A DNA stretch of 52,351 nt from Streptomyces carpinensis (GCF_002154505.1 NZ_MUBM01000034.1:1-52351), one strand, 5' to 3'. Numbered from the stretch's first letter, positions 1-9,142 are shown. Made by a program: numbers and translations. The notes: a model not told the origin generated them from the letters alone.

Positions 1-77
1 GCCCAGCGGGCCGCGGCCCGCGGCGCTCGTCCCACGGGCGCCGCGGCGTGCCACGAGCGCACCGCCCGTGCGCGACG

Positions 78-680
78 TCATGGACGCAGTGCCCGCAGCA
101 GCAGGTCGGCGAGGTGGTCGGCGACCTCCTGCGGGGTGAGCGGACCGTCGGGGCTGTACCAGGTGGCCAGGTGGTGGACCGAGCCGAAGTGGTAGTCGAC
201 CACCAGGTCGGCCGGCGTGGCCTTGGAGAAGACGCCCTGCTCCTGGCCCTCCTCGATGAGCGCGCGGAAGCGTTCGTGGTAGCGCCGGCGCTCGGCCCGC
301 ACCTGCTTGTTCTTCTCCGGGCTGAGGTGGTGCATGGAGCGGAAGAAGATCATCGCGTCGTCGAGGTTGTCGATCGTGGTGACGACGACGTCGGCGGCGG
401 CGTCCCGCAGCCGCTTCTCGACGGGTTCGTCGGCGCCCGCGAAGGCGTCCAGCCGCTCCTGCTGGACGCGCAGCACGCGCGCGTACACCTCGTGCAGGAG
501 GTCGTCCTTGGAGCCGAAGTAGTGGTACAGCGCACCCTTGGTCACGCCGGCCGCCTCGACGATCTCCTGCACCGAGGTGCGGTCGTAGCCCTGCTCGGCG
601 AAGAGCCGGGTGGCGGCGGCCAGGAGCCGCTGCGGCACAGGAGTCCCGGCTGATTCCGTCGTCCTGGGCACTGCCGCCAC
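78..680 (-). CDS. TetR/AcrR family transcriptional regulator
   Basis: DNA-binding repressor, about 200 residues, with a textbook N-terminal TetR helix-turn-helix (core GVTKGALYHYFGSKDDLL) and a C-terminal ligand-binding half. The reading frame is open to 812, but that extension lacks domain character and overlaps the upstream ligase stop at 751. I therefore chose GTG at 680, preceded by a GGAAAGG-type ribosome site; GTG at 671 is equally possible. It is the last gene of a leftward unit behind an SDR and an acyl-CoA synthetase, so it probably controls that operon in response to an acyl-CoA or related ligand. The candidate operator lies at 3253-3268. Family certain, ligand unknown. Confidence 0.88.
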   Translation of the reverse strand: MAAVPRTTESAGTPVPQRLLAAATRLFAEQGYDRTSVQEIVEAAGVTKGALYHYFGSKDDLLHEVYARVLRVQQERLDAFAGADEPVEKRLRDAAADVVVTTIDNLDDAMIFFRSMHHLSPEKNKQVRAERRRYHERFRALIEEGQEQGVFSKATPADLVVDYHFGSVHHLATWYSPDGPLTPQEVADHLADLLLRALRP

Positions 681-750
681 CTGCCTTTCCGTGGTTCTAC
701 CGGTCGTACCAGTCCCCCGGTCCGCCCGGTCCCACCAGGCGCGCCGGTTC

Positions 751-2436
751 CTACTGGTTCTGCTGACTGTCCTGTCTGCGGGAACGCAGTTCCCGACGGA
801 GGATCTTCCCACTCGCCGTCTTCGGCAAGTCCGGCAGGATCTCCACCTGGCGCGGGTACTTGTAGGCGGCCAGTCTCTCCTTGCAGTAGGCGGCGAGCGC
901 GTCCGGGTCCGTCTCGGCGCCGGGGCGCAGGCTGATGTACGCCTTCACGGTCTCCCCGCGGTAGCCGTCGGGCACCCCGACGACGGCCGCCTCGCGCACC
1001 GCCGGGTGCGTGTAGAGCACGTCCTCGACCTCGCGCGGCCACACCTTGAAGCCGGAGGCGTTGATCATGTCCTTCTTGCGGTCGACGACGTAGAGCCAGC
1101 CCTGCTCGTCCATGAACCCGATGTCGCCGGTGCGCAGCTCGCCGTGGGGGAAGGTCTCGGCGGTGGCGTCGGGGCGCCGCCAGTAGCCGGGCACGACCTG
1201 CGGGCCCCGGACGACGATCTCGCCCTGCTCGCCGAAGGGCACCTCCTCCCCCGCGTCGTCGACGATCCGTACCACCGTGTCGGGGCCCGGCACACCGACC
1301 GCGAGCGTCCCCGAGACCGGGTCCACGGGGGCCTCCCGGCCGGGCGGCACGGAGGCGCAGGGGGCGGTGCACTCGGTGAGGCCGTAGCCGTTGCGGATGT
1401 ACGGCCCGAAGCCCGCCCGGAACTTCTCCACCAGCGCGGGCGGCAGCGGAGCGCCGCCGGAGGAGATGACCCGGAAGGACGAGAAGTGGTCCGGGCTGAC
1501 GGCCGGGTGGGCGGTCAGCGCCATGAAGGCGGTGGAGGGGCCGACGGTGTAGTGCGGCCGGTGCTCGGCGAAGGCCTCCAGCACCACCCCGGGTTCGAAG
1601 CGGTACGCCAGCACCAGCGTGCCCGCGCTGTTCAGGCAGGCGCCGAACTGGCAGACCATGCCGGTGATGTGGAACAGCGGCGCCATCGCGAAGTAGACCG
1701 GTGCCTCGGGCAGGTGCAGGCCGGTGCGCTGCCGTTCGGCGTTGTACATGATGTTGCCGTGCGTGTTGGTGGCTCCCTTGGGCGTGCCGCTGGTGCCCGA
1801 GGTGTAGCTGATCAGCGCGATGTCGGCGGCGGCCGGGTCGCGGTGCTCGGGCGCCCGGTGGCCGGCGCGGGCGACGGCCACCAGGTCCTCGGCGTCCGCG
1901 GCCTGCGGCAGCCGCTCGAAGCCGAGCACACGTGCGTCGTCGCGGGTCTGGAAGTCCCGCTCGCAGCCGGTGAGCACGATCCGCACCGGCGAGTGCGCGG
2001 CCGTCTCGCGCAGGTACGCCTCCCACGCCCGGTCGGAGCAGAACAGCGCGGCCACCTCGGCGTCCTTCAGGACGTGGGCGACCTCCGCCGACTTGTACAT
2101 CGGGTTGACCGGGACGACGGTGGCGCCCGCCTTCCAGGCGCCGAGGACGGCGAGCACGAAGTGCGGGGAGTTCTGCAGCAGTACGGCCACCCGGTCACCC
2201 CGCCGAAGGCCCCGCGCGGCGAGGTGGCCCGCGACCGAGTCGCTCAGCTCGTCCACCTCGCGGTAGGTGAGGCGGGCGTCGAAGTAGGCGAGGAAGGTGC
2301 GGTCCGGGGCCCGGGCGACCGACCGGCGCAGGGCGTGCACGAGCGAGTCGACGGGGTCGACCGGGGCACGCTGGGCCTCGTCCAGGAGGTGCAGCCAGGG
2401 CCTGGCCGCGTAGCGGGAGGCGGTCGCGCCGGTCAT
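751..2436 (-). CDS. AMP-dependent acyl-CoA synthetase / fatty-acid-CoA ligase
   Basis: Member of the ANL superfamily (561 residues): activates a carboxylic acid with ATP to an acyl-adenylate and transfers it to CoA in the cytoplasm. The A3 P-loop ISYTSGTSGTPKG lies near residues 208-220. The hinge motif DRKKDMINASGFKVWP is followed by the C-terminal catalytic-lysine motif PKTASGKILRRELR near residue 540. Start ATG at 2436 overlaps the SDR stop as ATGA and has GGGAGGAGA upstream; the longer open frame is a shadow of the SDR gene. Length and motif order fit medium/long-chain acyl-CoA ligases. Substrate cannot be read from sequence; the SDR and TetR neighbours suggest fatty or alicyclic acid catabolism. 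Confidence 0.93.
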   Translation of the reverse strand: MTGATASRYAARPWLHLLDEAQRAPVDPVDSLVHALRRSVARAPDRTFLAYFDARLTYREVDELSDSVAGHLAARGLRRGDRVAVLLQNSPHFVLAVLGAWKAGATVVPVNPMYKSAEVAHVLKDAEVAALFCSDRAWEAYLRETAAHSPVRIVLTGCERDFQTRDDARVLGFERLPQAADAEDLVAVARAGHRAPEHRDPAAADIALISYTSGTSGTPKGATNTHGNIMYNAERQRTGLHLPEAPVYFAMAPLFHITGMVCQFGACLNSAGTLVLAYRFEPGVVLEAFAEHRPHYTVGPSTAFMALTAHPAVSPDHFSSFRVISSGGAPLPPALVEKFRAGFGPYIRNGYGLTECTAPCASVPPGREAPVDPVSGTLAVGVPGPDTVVRIVDDAGEEVPFGEQGEIVVRGPQVVPGYWRRPDATAETFPHGELRTGDIGFMDEQGWLYVVDRKKDMINASGFKVWPREVEDVLYTHPAVREAAVVGVPDGYRGETVKAYISLRPGAETDPDALAAYCKERLAAYKYPRQVEILPDLPKTASGKILRRELRSRRQDSQQNQ

Positions 2437-3197
2437 CGGGTCTCCTCCCACTTGCGCTGGATGTGGTTCATGCCGGCCAGCCAGCGGTCGGGTTCGGCGG
2501 CGCGGGCCTGGTAGAAGCCGGCGACCTCCGGGTGCGGCAGGATCAGGAAGCGGTCCTCCTCGATGCCCTTGAACAGGGCGTCGGCCACGTCCTCCGGTTC
2601 GATGGCGGTCGGCTGGAGCACCAGGTCGCCCGCGCTGCCGGTGGCGGCCAGCATGTCGGTGCGCACGCCCTGCGGGCAGATCGCGTGGACCTTGATCCCC
2701 CGGTGGCGGTACGTCAGCGACAGCCACTCGGCGAAGGCGTAGGCGCCGTGCTTGGTGACGCTGTAGGGGGCGGCGCCGATCATGGTGAGCAGTCCGGCGG
2801 CGGAGACGGTGGCGACGAACCGGCCGCTGCCGCGCTCCAGCCAGTCCGGGAGCAGTGCCTCGGCGGCGCGGACGTGGGCCATGACGTTGACGTCCCAGGC
2901 GCGCGCCCAGACCTCCTCGCCTGCCGTCTCCGATCCGCCGGAGGCGAGGCCGGCGTTGGCGCAGTACACGTCGACCGTCCCGCCGAGCGCCTCGCGGGCC
3001 TCGGCGACGATCGCCGAGGCGTCCCCCGGGAGCGCGATGCCGCCGATCCCCTCGGCGACGGCCCCGGCACGCCCTGCGTCGAGGTCGTTGACGACGACTC
3101 TCGCCCCCTCGGCGGCGAACCGGCGGGCCAGCGCGGCCCCGATGCCGCCCCCGGCCCCGGTGACGACCACTCCCGCACCCTGAACGGCTTGCACCAT
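2433..3197 (-). CDS. short-chain dehydrogenase/reductase (SDR)
   Basis: Classical SDR of 254 residues: NAD(P)-dependent oxidation of a hydroxyl or reduction of a keto group. The TGAGGGIG cofactor motif is at residues 13-20, NAG at 81-83, and the catalytic Ser132, Tyr145 and Lys149 (YSVTK) are in place. Start ATG at 3197 (MVQAVQGAG) has GAAGGAGA at good spacing; an upstream in-frame start at 3251 would add 18 residues without homology character. First gene of the SDR/ligase/TetR operon, so it probably acts on the same acyl substrate or its hydroxy form. Family certain, substrate unknown. Confidence 0.92.
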   Translation of the reverse strand: MVQAVQGAGVVVTGAGGGIGAALARRFAAEGARVVVNDLDAGRAGAVAEGIGGIALPGDASAIVAEAREALGGTVDVYCANAGLASGGSETAGEEVWARAWDVNVMAHVRAAEALLPDWLERGSGRFVATVSAAGLLTMIGAAPYSVTKHGAYAFAEWLSLTYRHRGIKVHAICPQGVRTDMLAATGSAGDLVLQPTAIEPEDVADALFKGIEEDRFLILPHPEVAGFYQARAAEPDRWLAGMNHIQRKWEETR

Positions 3198-3252
3198 CGG
3201 TCTCCTTCGACACGACTGCGACGCGACAACGCATCGACTCTGCGGCGCCACA

Positions 3253-3268
3253 CTAACCGGTCGGTATG
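3253..3268. promoter_or_regulatory. candidate TetR operator upstream of the SDR operon
   Basis: CTAACCGGTCGGTATG is an imperfect palindrome: arms CTAACCG and CGGTATG around a GT centre, 5 of 7 arm pairs complementary. It lies 56-71 bases upstream of the SDR start. Its right arm is identical to that of the perfect palindrome at 29282-29299. Probable site for the TetR encoded at 78-680; this is inference from form and place. Confidence 0.5.
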
Positions 3269-3406
3269 TGACACGGAAGAGGCGGCCCGGGACGGGACCC
3301 TCCAGTGGTATAGACCGGAGACGGTACTGACAGTTCGTTCCCTGCCGCGCGGACGCGCGCTAGCGTGCGTGGTCATGACACGTGCAGCGATCACGGAGGT
3401 CACCGC

Positions 3407-4654
3407 ATGAAGCTGTCCAGACGCAGTCTGCTCGCCACCACGGCAGCGGTCGCGGCCGCCGGAATCCCGGCCACACAGGCCCAGGCCGCCCCCGAGAACC
3501 GCGGCGGGCCGCTGCGCACGGGCTTCGAGCGCCTCGCCGCGAGCGGCTACGCCCAGCTCGCCGGGCAGCGGGTCGGCATCGTCACCAACCCGACCGGTGT
3601 CACCCGCGACGTGCGCCACATCGTGGACGTCATGCACGCCGACCGCCGGGTGAACCTGGTCGCCGTCTTCGGTCCCGAGCACGGCTTCCGCGGCACCGCA
3701 CAGGCGGGCGGCTCCGAGGGCCGCTACGACGACCCGGCCACCGGGCTGCCGGTGTACGACACGTATCTCAAGAGCGGGCAGCCGCTCGCCGACGTCTTCA
3801 CCGCCTCCGGCGTGGACACGGTCGTCTTCGACATCCAGGACGCGGGCGCCCGCTTCTACACGTACATCTGGACGCTGTACGACTGCATGGAGGCCGCCGC
3901 GCTGGCCGGCAAGCGGTTCGTGGTGCTCGACCGGCCGAACCCGGTGACCGGCCGGGAGGCGCTGGGCCCGGTGATGCACAAGGAGTTCGCGACCTTCGTG
4001 GGACGGCAGCCGATCTCCCAGGCGCACGGCATGACCGTCGCGGAGCTGGCGCGGCTGTTCAACGAGGAGTTCCTGGCGACGCCGGTGCCGCTGGAGACCG
4101 TCCTGATGACCGGCTGGAAGCGGTCCCAGTTCTACGACGCCTCCGGGCTGCCCTGGGTGCCGCCGAGCCCGAACATGCCCACTCCGGACACCGCCCTCGT
4201 CTACTCCGGGACCTGTCTGTTCGAGGGCACCAACCTGTCCGAGGGACGCGGCACCACCCGCCCCTTCGAACTGCTCGGCGCCGAGGGCGTGGACGGGCGC
4301 TGGGCGGACGCGGCGAACGCGCTCGGCCTGCCGGGCGTGCGCTTCCGGGAGGCCTACTTCGCGCCCACCTTCTCCAAGTTCCAGGGCAAGACGGTCGGCG
4401 GGGTGCAGATCCACGTCCACGACCGGGCCGCCTACGACCCGGTGCGGACCGGGATCGCGCTGCTGGTGACCGCCCGTCAGGTCTGGGACGGCTTCGCCTG
4501 GCGCTCGGACAACTGGATCGACAAGCTCACCGGCTCCACCCAGGTCCGCACGATGATCGACGCAGGGGCGGGCACCGACGAGGTGGTGGCCGGCTGGCGG
4601 GAGGAACTGGCCGCGTTCCGGAAGATACGCAAGGAGTATCTCCTCTACGGGTGA
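3407..4654 (+). CDS. secreted NamZ-like exo-beta-N-acetylmuramidase (DUF1343 family)
   Basis: Protein of 415 residues. It begins with a Tat-like signal (SRRSLLATTAAVAAAG, Ala-rich, cleavage near AQA/AP) and continues as one domain with family features: GIVTNPTGVTRD, FGPEHGFRG, DIQDAGARFYTY, LDRPNPVTG, EGTNLSEGRGTTRPFE. Characterised NamZ enzymes release N-acetylmuramic acid from the non-reducing end of peptidoglycan glycan fragments, so a role in cell-wall turnover outside the membrane is likely. Start ATG at 3407 has CGGAGG 8 bases upstream. It is transcribed alone and is followed at once by a strong hairpin. Assignment to the DUF1343 family is firm; substrate specificity is inferred. Confidence 0.88.
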   Translation: MKLSRRSLLATTAAVAAAGIPATQAQAAPENRGGPLRTGFERLAASGYAQLAGQRVGIVTNPTGVTRDVRHIVDVMHADRRVNLVAVFGPEHGFRGTAQAGGSEGRYDDPATGLPVYDTYLKSGQPLADVFTASGVDTVVFDIQDAGARFYTYIWTLYDCMEAAALAGKRFVVLDRPNPVTGREALGPVMHKEFATFVGRQPISQAHGMTVAELARLFNEEFLATPVPLETVLMTGWKRSQFYDASGLPWVPPSPNMPTPDTALVYSGTCLFEGTNLSEGRGTTRPFELLGAEGVDGRWADAANALGLPGVRFREAYFAPTFSKFQGKTVGGVQIHVHDRAAYDPVRTGIALLVTARQVWDGFAWRSDNWIDKLTGSTQVRTMIDAGAGTDEVVAGWREELAAFRKIRKEYLLYG

Positions 4655-4658
4655 CCGA

Positions 4659-4674
4659 CGGGGGAATTCCCCCG
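4659..4674. terminator. hairpin after the NamZ-like gene
   Basis: CGGGGGAATTCCCCCG is a perfect 16-base palindrome 4 bases after the stop codon; 6-bp GC stem with an AATT loop. No T-run follows, as is usual in Streptomyces. Confidence 0.6.
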
Positions 4675-4765
4675 CCCGGATGAGCCGTGACCTATGGCCA
4701 ACTCCCCCCGTTGGCAGGACGATGCAGCACACGTCGCACCGCTTCGGGGAACGAGGGGGTCGGTC

Positions 4766-6082
4766 ATGGCGGATCCGGGGATGAGCGTGGCTCCCTACTG
4801 GGAGCTGACCTTCGACGCGGACGGGGACGTGGACGGCCCCGAGCGGGACCGGCTGCTCGCCGGCGTCGCCGCCCGGGGCGTGCGCGACCTGATCGTGTTC
4901 GCGCACGGCTGGAACAACGACCGGTCGGGCGCCACCCTCCTCTACAGTCACTTCTTCGCGCCGGTCCCGCAGCTCGCGCCGGCCGCGCGGATCGGGTACG
5001 TGGGCGTGGTGTGGCCGTCCATGCGGTTCAGCGACGAGCCGATCCCCGACTTCCCGCGCTCCACCGCCACCGGGCCGGCGCCCCGCCCGGCCCTGGACAA
5101 GGACACCCGGCACGCGCTCCTGGAGACCTTCCCGGGGCGGGCCACGGTGGTGGACCGGCTCGCGCGGATGCTGGACCAGCATCCGCGCGAGGAGGCGGGC
5201 CTGGAGGAGTTCGGACGGCTGGTGCGGATGCTGGTCGAGGTGGTGCCGCCGGGTCCGCAGGGCCTGTTCGCGGCGGACACGGTGGCGGAGGGCGTGCCGC
5301 AGAGCGAGCCGGGGATGTTCTCGCAACCCACGGCCGAGGTCTGCGCCGAGTTCGCGCAGGCGGCGGCGGGGCTTCAGGCACCGGACGGGCAGGAGTCCCT
5401 CTCGCTGCCGAACCCGTGGGACGGCGCGAAGGAACTGCTGCGGCAGGCGACCTACTACGCGATGAAGCGGCGGGCGGGCACGGTCGGCGAGCGCGGGCTC
5501 GGCCCGGCGGTCGGCCGGCTCGCGCAGGCGGCGCCGGACCTGCGGATCCATCTGGTCGGTCACAGCTTCGGCGGGCGGCTGGTGTCGTTCGCGCTGCGCG
5601 GCCTGCCCGCGGGGGTGCGGGCGGTGAAGTCGGTGACCCTGCTGCAAGGGGCCTTCTCGCACTACGCGTTCGCCGCCCGGGTGCCGGGCGACCCGCGCGC
5701 GGGCGGGGTGCTGCAGGGCCAGGAGCACCGCATCGACGGCCCGCTGGTGTGCTGTCACTCCCGTTTCGACTCGGCCCTCGGCACGTTCTACCCCCTGGCC
5801 TCGCGCATGGCCGACGACGACCGGTCAGTGCTGGGCGTCGACGTCGGCGCCGTGCTGGGGGCCAGATGGGGTGCGATGGGGCACGACGGGGTGCAGGCGG
5901 TGCCGGGCACGCGCGCGTGCACCCTCTCTGCCGCGCTGGGCGCGCCGCTGCCGACATCGGGGTGCGTGAACGTCGACGCGGCCGAGGTGGTCCGGCGCGG
6001 CGGGCCGCCGAGCGGTGCCCACAGCGACATCGTGCACCCGGAGCTGGCACGGCTGGTGCTGGCGGCGGGCCGCGTCCGCTGA
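4766..6082 (+). CDS. alpha/beta-hydrolase-like protein of unknown function
   Basis: About 438 residues. An early strand with DLIVFAHGWNND resembles the oxyanion region of serine hydrolases. Near residues 255-275 the sequence IHLVGHSFGGRLVSFALRGL carries a GHSFGG nucleophile elbow typical of alpha/beta hydrolases. A charged and proline-rich insertion lies between the two. The C-terminus contains CCHSRFDSALGTFYPLASR and ends with HSDIVHPELARLVLAAG, where a catalytic His could sit. No signal peptide is visible, so it is probably cytosolic. Start ATG at 4766 is preceded by a GAGGGGG stretch; ATG at 4694 is an alternative with 24 more residues. Esterase, lipase or peptidase activity cannot be distinguished. 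Confidence 0.72.
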   Translation: MADPGMSVAPYWELTFDADGDVDGPERDRLLAGVAARGVRDLIVFAHGWNNDRSGATLLYSHFFAPVPQLAPAARIGYVGVVWPSMRFSDEPIPDFPRSTATGPAPRPALDKDTRHALLETFPGRATVVDRLARMLDQHPREEAGLEEFGRLVRMLVEVVPPGPQGLFAADTVAEGVPQSEPGMFSQPTAEVCAEFAQAAAGLQAPDGQESLSLPNPWDGAKELLRQATYYAMKRRAGTVGERGLGPAVGRLAQAAPDLRIHLVGHSFGGRLVSFALRGLPAGVRAVKSVTLLQGAFSHYAFAARVPGDPRAGGVLQGQEHRIDGPLVCCHSRFDSALGTFYPLASRMADDDRSVLGVDVGAVLGARWGAMGHDGVQAVPGTRACTLSAALGAPLPTSGCVNVDAAEVVRRGGPPSGAHSDIVHPELARLVLAAGRVR

Positions 6083-6099
6083 CCCGCCGCCACGAGACG

Positions 6100-8892
6100 T
6101 CACCGGTGGGAGGTGTACTCCACCACCTGCTGGTAGGTGGGCCGGTTCTGCCAGCTGATCCGGTAGTGCTTGATACCGCCCAGGGTGCGCTGGGCGATCG
6201 AGTCGGCGCACCACTGGTCGCCCGCCGAGCACTGGTCGTCGCCCGGGTAGACCTGGACCGCCGTCATGCCCGCCGCCTGCTTCAGGGTGGTGAGCAGGAC
6301 GTCCCGGCAGCCCCCGAGGCTGCCGCCGCCGCAGTACTTCTCTGCCAGCGGTCCCCGCACCGGCTCACCGAGCACCGCCCGGATGTCTTTGTCGACATAG
6401 CTCCACCAGCCGTACTGGAAGGAGCTTCCGGCGTGCGAGCCGGTCGGGCCGTGCCCGGCGGAGGGGGCCTCGTCGATCGGCAGGTTGCCGGTGAGGGCGG
6501 TGTACAGGTCGCTGCCCAGGCCCGGTTCGAACTCGGCCTTCACCAGCAGCGGCCACCAGGCGTCCAGGATCCGGATCGCGTCGGCGTCGGCGTACCTCTT
6601 GGACCCGGCCGAGGTCTCGGTGCGCCGGGCGCCCGCGGACACCCACGTACGCAGCTCGCCGACCGCGGCGGCGGCCGTCGGGTCGGTGACCTGGGAGCTG
6701 TCGATCACCTTCAGCAGCTTCGGCAGCACGTCCTCGGCCCGCAGGTCGGCCAGGGCCGCGTCCGCCATCGCCTTCGTCAGCGAGGCGCGGGTCACACCGC
6801 CGGCCGCGACCAGCTTTTTCACCCGGTCCTCCAGCAGGTTCCCCCGGTGCACCGAGCCCTCGCCCCAGGGGGCCGCCGTGTAGTCCTGGGCCTGCTTGTT
6901 GTTCCAGGAGATGTAGTAGTCCTGGTCGACGGAGTTGGGGTGGGCGGAGGGCGGGGTGTCGTCGGCGGTGTTGGTCGCCGGGTCCCAGTTCCGCCACTCG
7001 TACGCCGGCCGCGCCCATACCGGGAACTCGGCGTCGACTCCGTTCGCCCGCACGGGGTTGTCGCCGCTGTTGTAGTACGCGGTGTGCCGTGAGTCGGCGT
7101 AGAACCAGTTGAACGTGTAGTTGATGTGCTGTGCGGCCTTCTGGAAGTCCTCCGGGCCCTTGACGAAGCCGGGGTCGTTGAGCATCTGGAAGCCGACGAT
7201 GGAGTCGGCCTCGTGCAGGTAGGAGGAGCGCAGGGTGGTGTAGGCGACCTTCCTGCCGCCGACGGTGGCGCGGTACTGGACCGGGCCGTACTTCGTGCGC
7301 CACACGCGCATGGTGTAGGAACCGGCGGCCGTGCCGTCGGCGACGGTGGGCTTCCAGGAATCGGCCTGCTCCACCTTGTCCATGGCGGTGCAGGTGCCGT
7401 GGTACAGGTAGTGGTAGTCGTCCTGGCACAGCTCGACCGCGTAGGTGTCGATGATGTCCTGGCCGGAGGTCGTGGCGCTCCACGAGTAGTCCTGGCCGCG
7501 GCCGAGTTCCACGTACATGCTCAGGCCGGCGAAGGAGGCGCCGCGGGCGCTGATGCCGGGGCCCTGTATCTCCTGCAGCAGCAGCAGCTGCGGCGCGAAG
7601 TATCCGGTCTGCGGGCCGAAGACGGCGACCGGGTGGCCGCTCGCGGTGTGCTCCCCGCTGACGACGAGGGCGTTGGACATGCCCCGCCGGGCGGAGGAGA
7701 GGGTGGTCGTCGCGGCCCGGGTGGAGGCGCTCCTGGCGGCCGACGTCGCCGCACTGCCGGTGCGGTCGTGGACGAGCGGTTCCTGGGTCACCGAACCGGC
7801 GTCGGGCAGCGCCTCGCCCTTGGGGTCGTCCGGCTTCTGTGCGTAGGGGAAGCTCCGGCCGTCGTGGACGGTCAGGACGGCCTCGGGGTCGTTGCGCTCG
7901 CGGAAGGACTCCCAGACCCTGGTGCCCTCCTCGACGCCGTACTTGGCCTGCGCGGCCAGCAGGGACAGGGCGTTGTTCACCTCACCGCCGCCACCGGAGC
8001 CGAACAGCGAGCCGACCACGGAGGCCAGCGCGACCATGTCGGTGACCTTGAAGTGCTCGATGGTGCCGGCGTTGGTGATCGCGTCCTTGTGGCCGGTCAG
8101 GACGTACTCGCCGGGGAAGTAGCGGCCGGAGTCGGAGGCGTCGATGTAGGCGTTGACGCCGGCGAGGTAGGCGTCCACGTCGGCGAGTGCCTGCCGGCCG
8201 CGCGCCCCGTTCTTCGCCACGGCGCTGTCGATCTGTGCCTGGAGGTCCGCCTCGGTGTACGGCGCGTTGCGGTAGAACTGCTGTTCCAAGCCCTGGTTGG
8301 CGGCCGCTCCGCCCGCGAAGGAGGTCAACTGGCCCCGGCCGACGTGCCGGAAGAGGTCCATGAGCCACAGCCGGTCCTCGGCGGCGGCGTACCCGGCGCC
8401 GAACTCCGTGCCGTAGCGAGTGGTGCCCGTGATGTGCGGCACACCGGTCTTCTTGTCGCGGACGATCGTGACGTCGCCGCGCCCGGCGGGCTTCTCGGCG
8501 GAGGCGACCTGGTCGGCGGGGACTCCGAACGAGGCGTCGTCGAAGAAGGTGTTGACCTTGTCGTCGGTGAGTGCCGGGTAGCCCTTGGCCAGGTCGGCGT
8601 AGGGGCCCAGCTGGTCCTCGGCGTGGCCGGGCTGGGTGCCGAACGCCTGGTTGAGGAGGATCTGGGCGAGCGTGGCATTGCCGTTCTCACCGGGCGGCAG
8701 GATGTCCGAGCACTGGCCGCCGCAGTAGTCGTTCGCGGCCGCCGTGGGCGTGGCGTCGACCGCCACCGCCGAGGAAAAAGGTGACAAAAGACCGGTAATG
8801 AGGGCGCATACGGATGCGACCTTCAGGAACCCGGGGAATCTGCGGGGAGTTCTCACTTCGTCGAGCGCGTTGTGTGGGGTGCGCCGTGGCAT
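6100..8892 (-). CDS. secreted penicillin acylase family protein (Ntn hydrolase precursor)
   Basis: A 930-residue precursor of the penicillin amidase / acyl-homoserine-lactone acylase family, which cleaves amide bonds after self-processing. A basic N-terminus is followed by a hydrophobic segment near residues 22-45 (signal peptide or anchor). The alpha-chain holds VTIVRDKKTGVPHITG and YAAAEDRLWLMDLFRHVGRGQLT. After an Ala/Ser/Thr-rich linker comes GMSNALVVSGEHT, so Ser406 is the predicted new N-terminal nucleophile of a roughly 525-residue beta-chain. Paired cysteines (YCGGQC near the start; CGGGSLGGC and DQCSAGDQWC near the end) suggest disulfides and extracellular location. Larger than classic penicillin G acylase. 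Substrate (beta-lactam, AHL, lipopeptide or other) is unknown. Convergent with the gene at 4766. Confidence 0.9.
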   Translation of the reverse strand: MPRRTPHNALDEVRTPRRFPGFLKVASVCALITGLLSPFSSAVAVDATPTAAANDYCGGQCSDILPPGENGNATLAQILLNQAFGTQPGHAEDQLGPYADLAKGYPALTDDKVNTFFDDASFGVPADQVASAEKPAGRGDVTIVRDKKTGVPHITGTTRYGTEFGAGYAAAEDRLWLMDLFRHVGRGQLTSFAGGAAANQGLEQQFYRNAPYTEADLQAQIDSAVAKNGARGRQALADVDAYLAGVNAYIDASDSGRYFPGEYVLTGHKDAITNAGTIEHFKVTDMVALASVVGSLFGSGGGGEVNNALSLLAAQAKYGVEEGTRVWESFRERNDPEAVLTVHDGRSFPYAQKPDDPKGEALPDAGSVTQEPLVHDRTGSAATSAARSASTRAATTTLSSARRGMSNALVVSGEHTASGHPVAVFGPQTGYFAPQLLLLQEIQGPGISARGASFAGLSMYVELGRGQDYSWSATTSGQDIIDTYAVELCQDDYHYLYHGTCTAMDKVEQADSWKPTVADGTAAGSYTMRVWRTKYGPVQYRATVGGRKVAYTTLRSSYLHEADSIVGFQMLNDPGFVKGPEDFQKAAQHINYTFNWFYADSRHTAYYNSGDNPVRANGVDAEFPVWARPAYEWRNWDPATNTADDTPPSAHPNSVDQDYYISWNNKQAQDYTAAPWGEGSVHRGNLLEDRVKKLVAAGGVTRASLTKAMADAALADLRAEDVLPKLLKVIDSSQVTDPTAAAAVGELRTWVSAGARRTETSAGSKRYADADAIRILDAWWPLLVKAEFEPGLGSDLYTALTGNLPIDEAPSAGHGPTGSHAGSSFQYGWWSYVDKDIRAVLGEPVRGPLAEKYCGGGSLGGCRDVLLTTLKQAAGMTAVQVYPGDDQCSAGDQWCADSIAQRTLGGIKHYRISWQNRPTYQQVVEYTSHR

Positions 8893-9080
8893 GGCGACAG
8901 CTCCTCCCGACGGGGGTGGAGCGGGACGTTACCCGCGGTATCCCCGAGTTGGAAGATGAACATGCGTCACTTTTTTGCGTCACCTCATGGTGGACATGAC
9001 GGTCAACCGGGGCGAAGTTATGGCAGACATCGAAAAACGGATGGAGCCGGATCGCCGGTTCGCACGTCTACTTGGCGAGT

Positions 9081-9142
9081 CCGTACGACGACCCCGTACG
9101 AAGGACTCCGTACGACGGACCGTGCGACGGACCGTACGACGA
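9081..9142. repeat. five near-copies of CCGTACGACGGA at 12-14 base spacing
   Basis: Copies start at 9081, 9094, 9108, 9120 and 9132 (variants CCGTACGACGA, CCGTACGAAGGA, CCGTACGACGGA, CCGTGCGACGGA, CCGTACGACGA). They lie in the 299-base gap between the divergent penicillin-acylase gene and the zinc-ribbon gene that starts at 9192. Four of the five contain the self-complementary CGTACG. No convincing ORF occupies the gap. Confidence 0.7.

Noticed and set aside
48..653. 201-codon plus-strand frame opposite the first TetR gene
   Set aside because: Antisense of a clear TetR protein; Val/Leu/Gly/Arg-biased shadow.
2780..5758. Very long minus-strand open frame of 992 codons across the NamZ-like and hydrolase genes
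   Set aside because: Antisense shadow of high-GC coding sequence: Arg/His/Pro/Gly-rich translation without domains.
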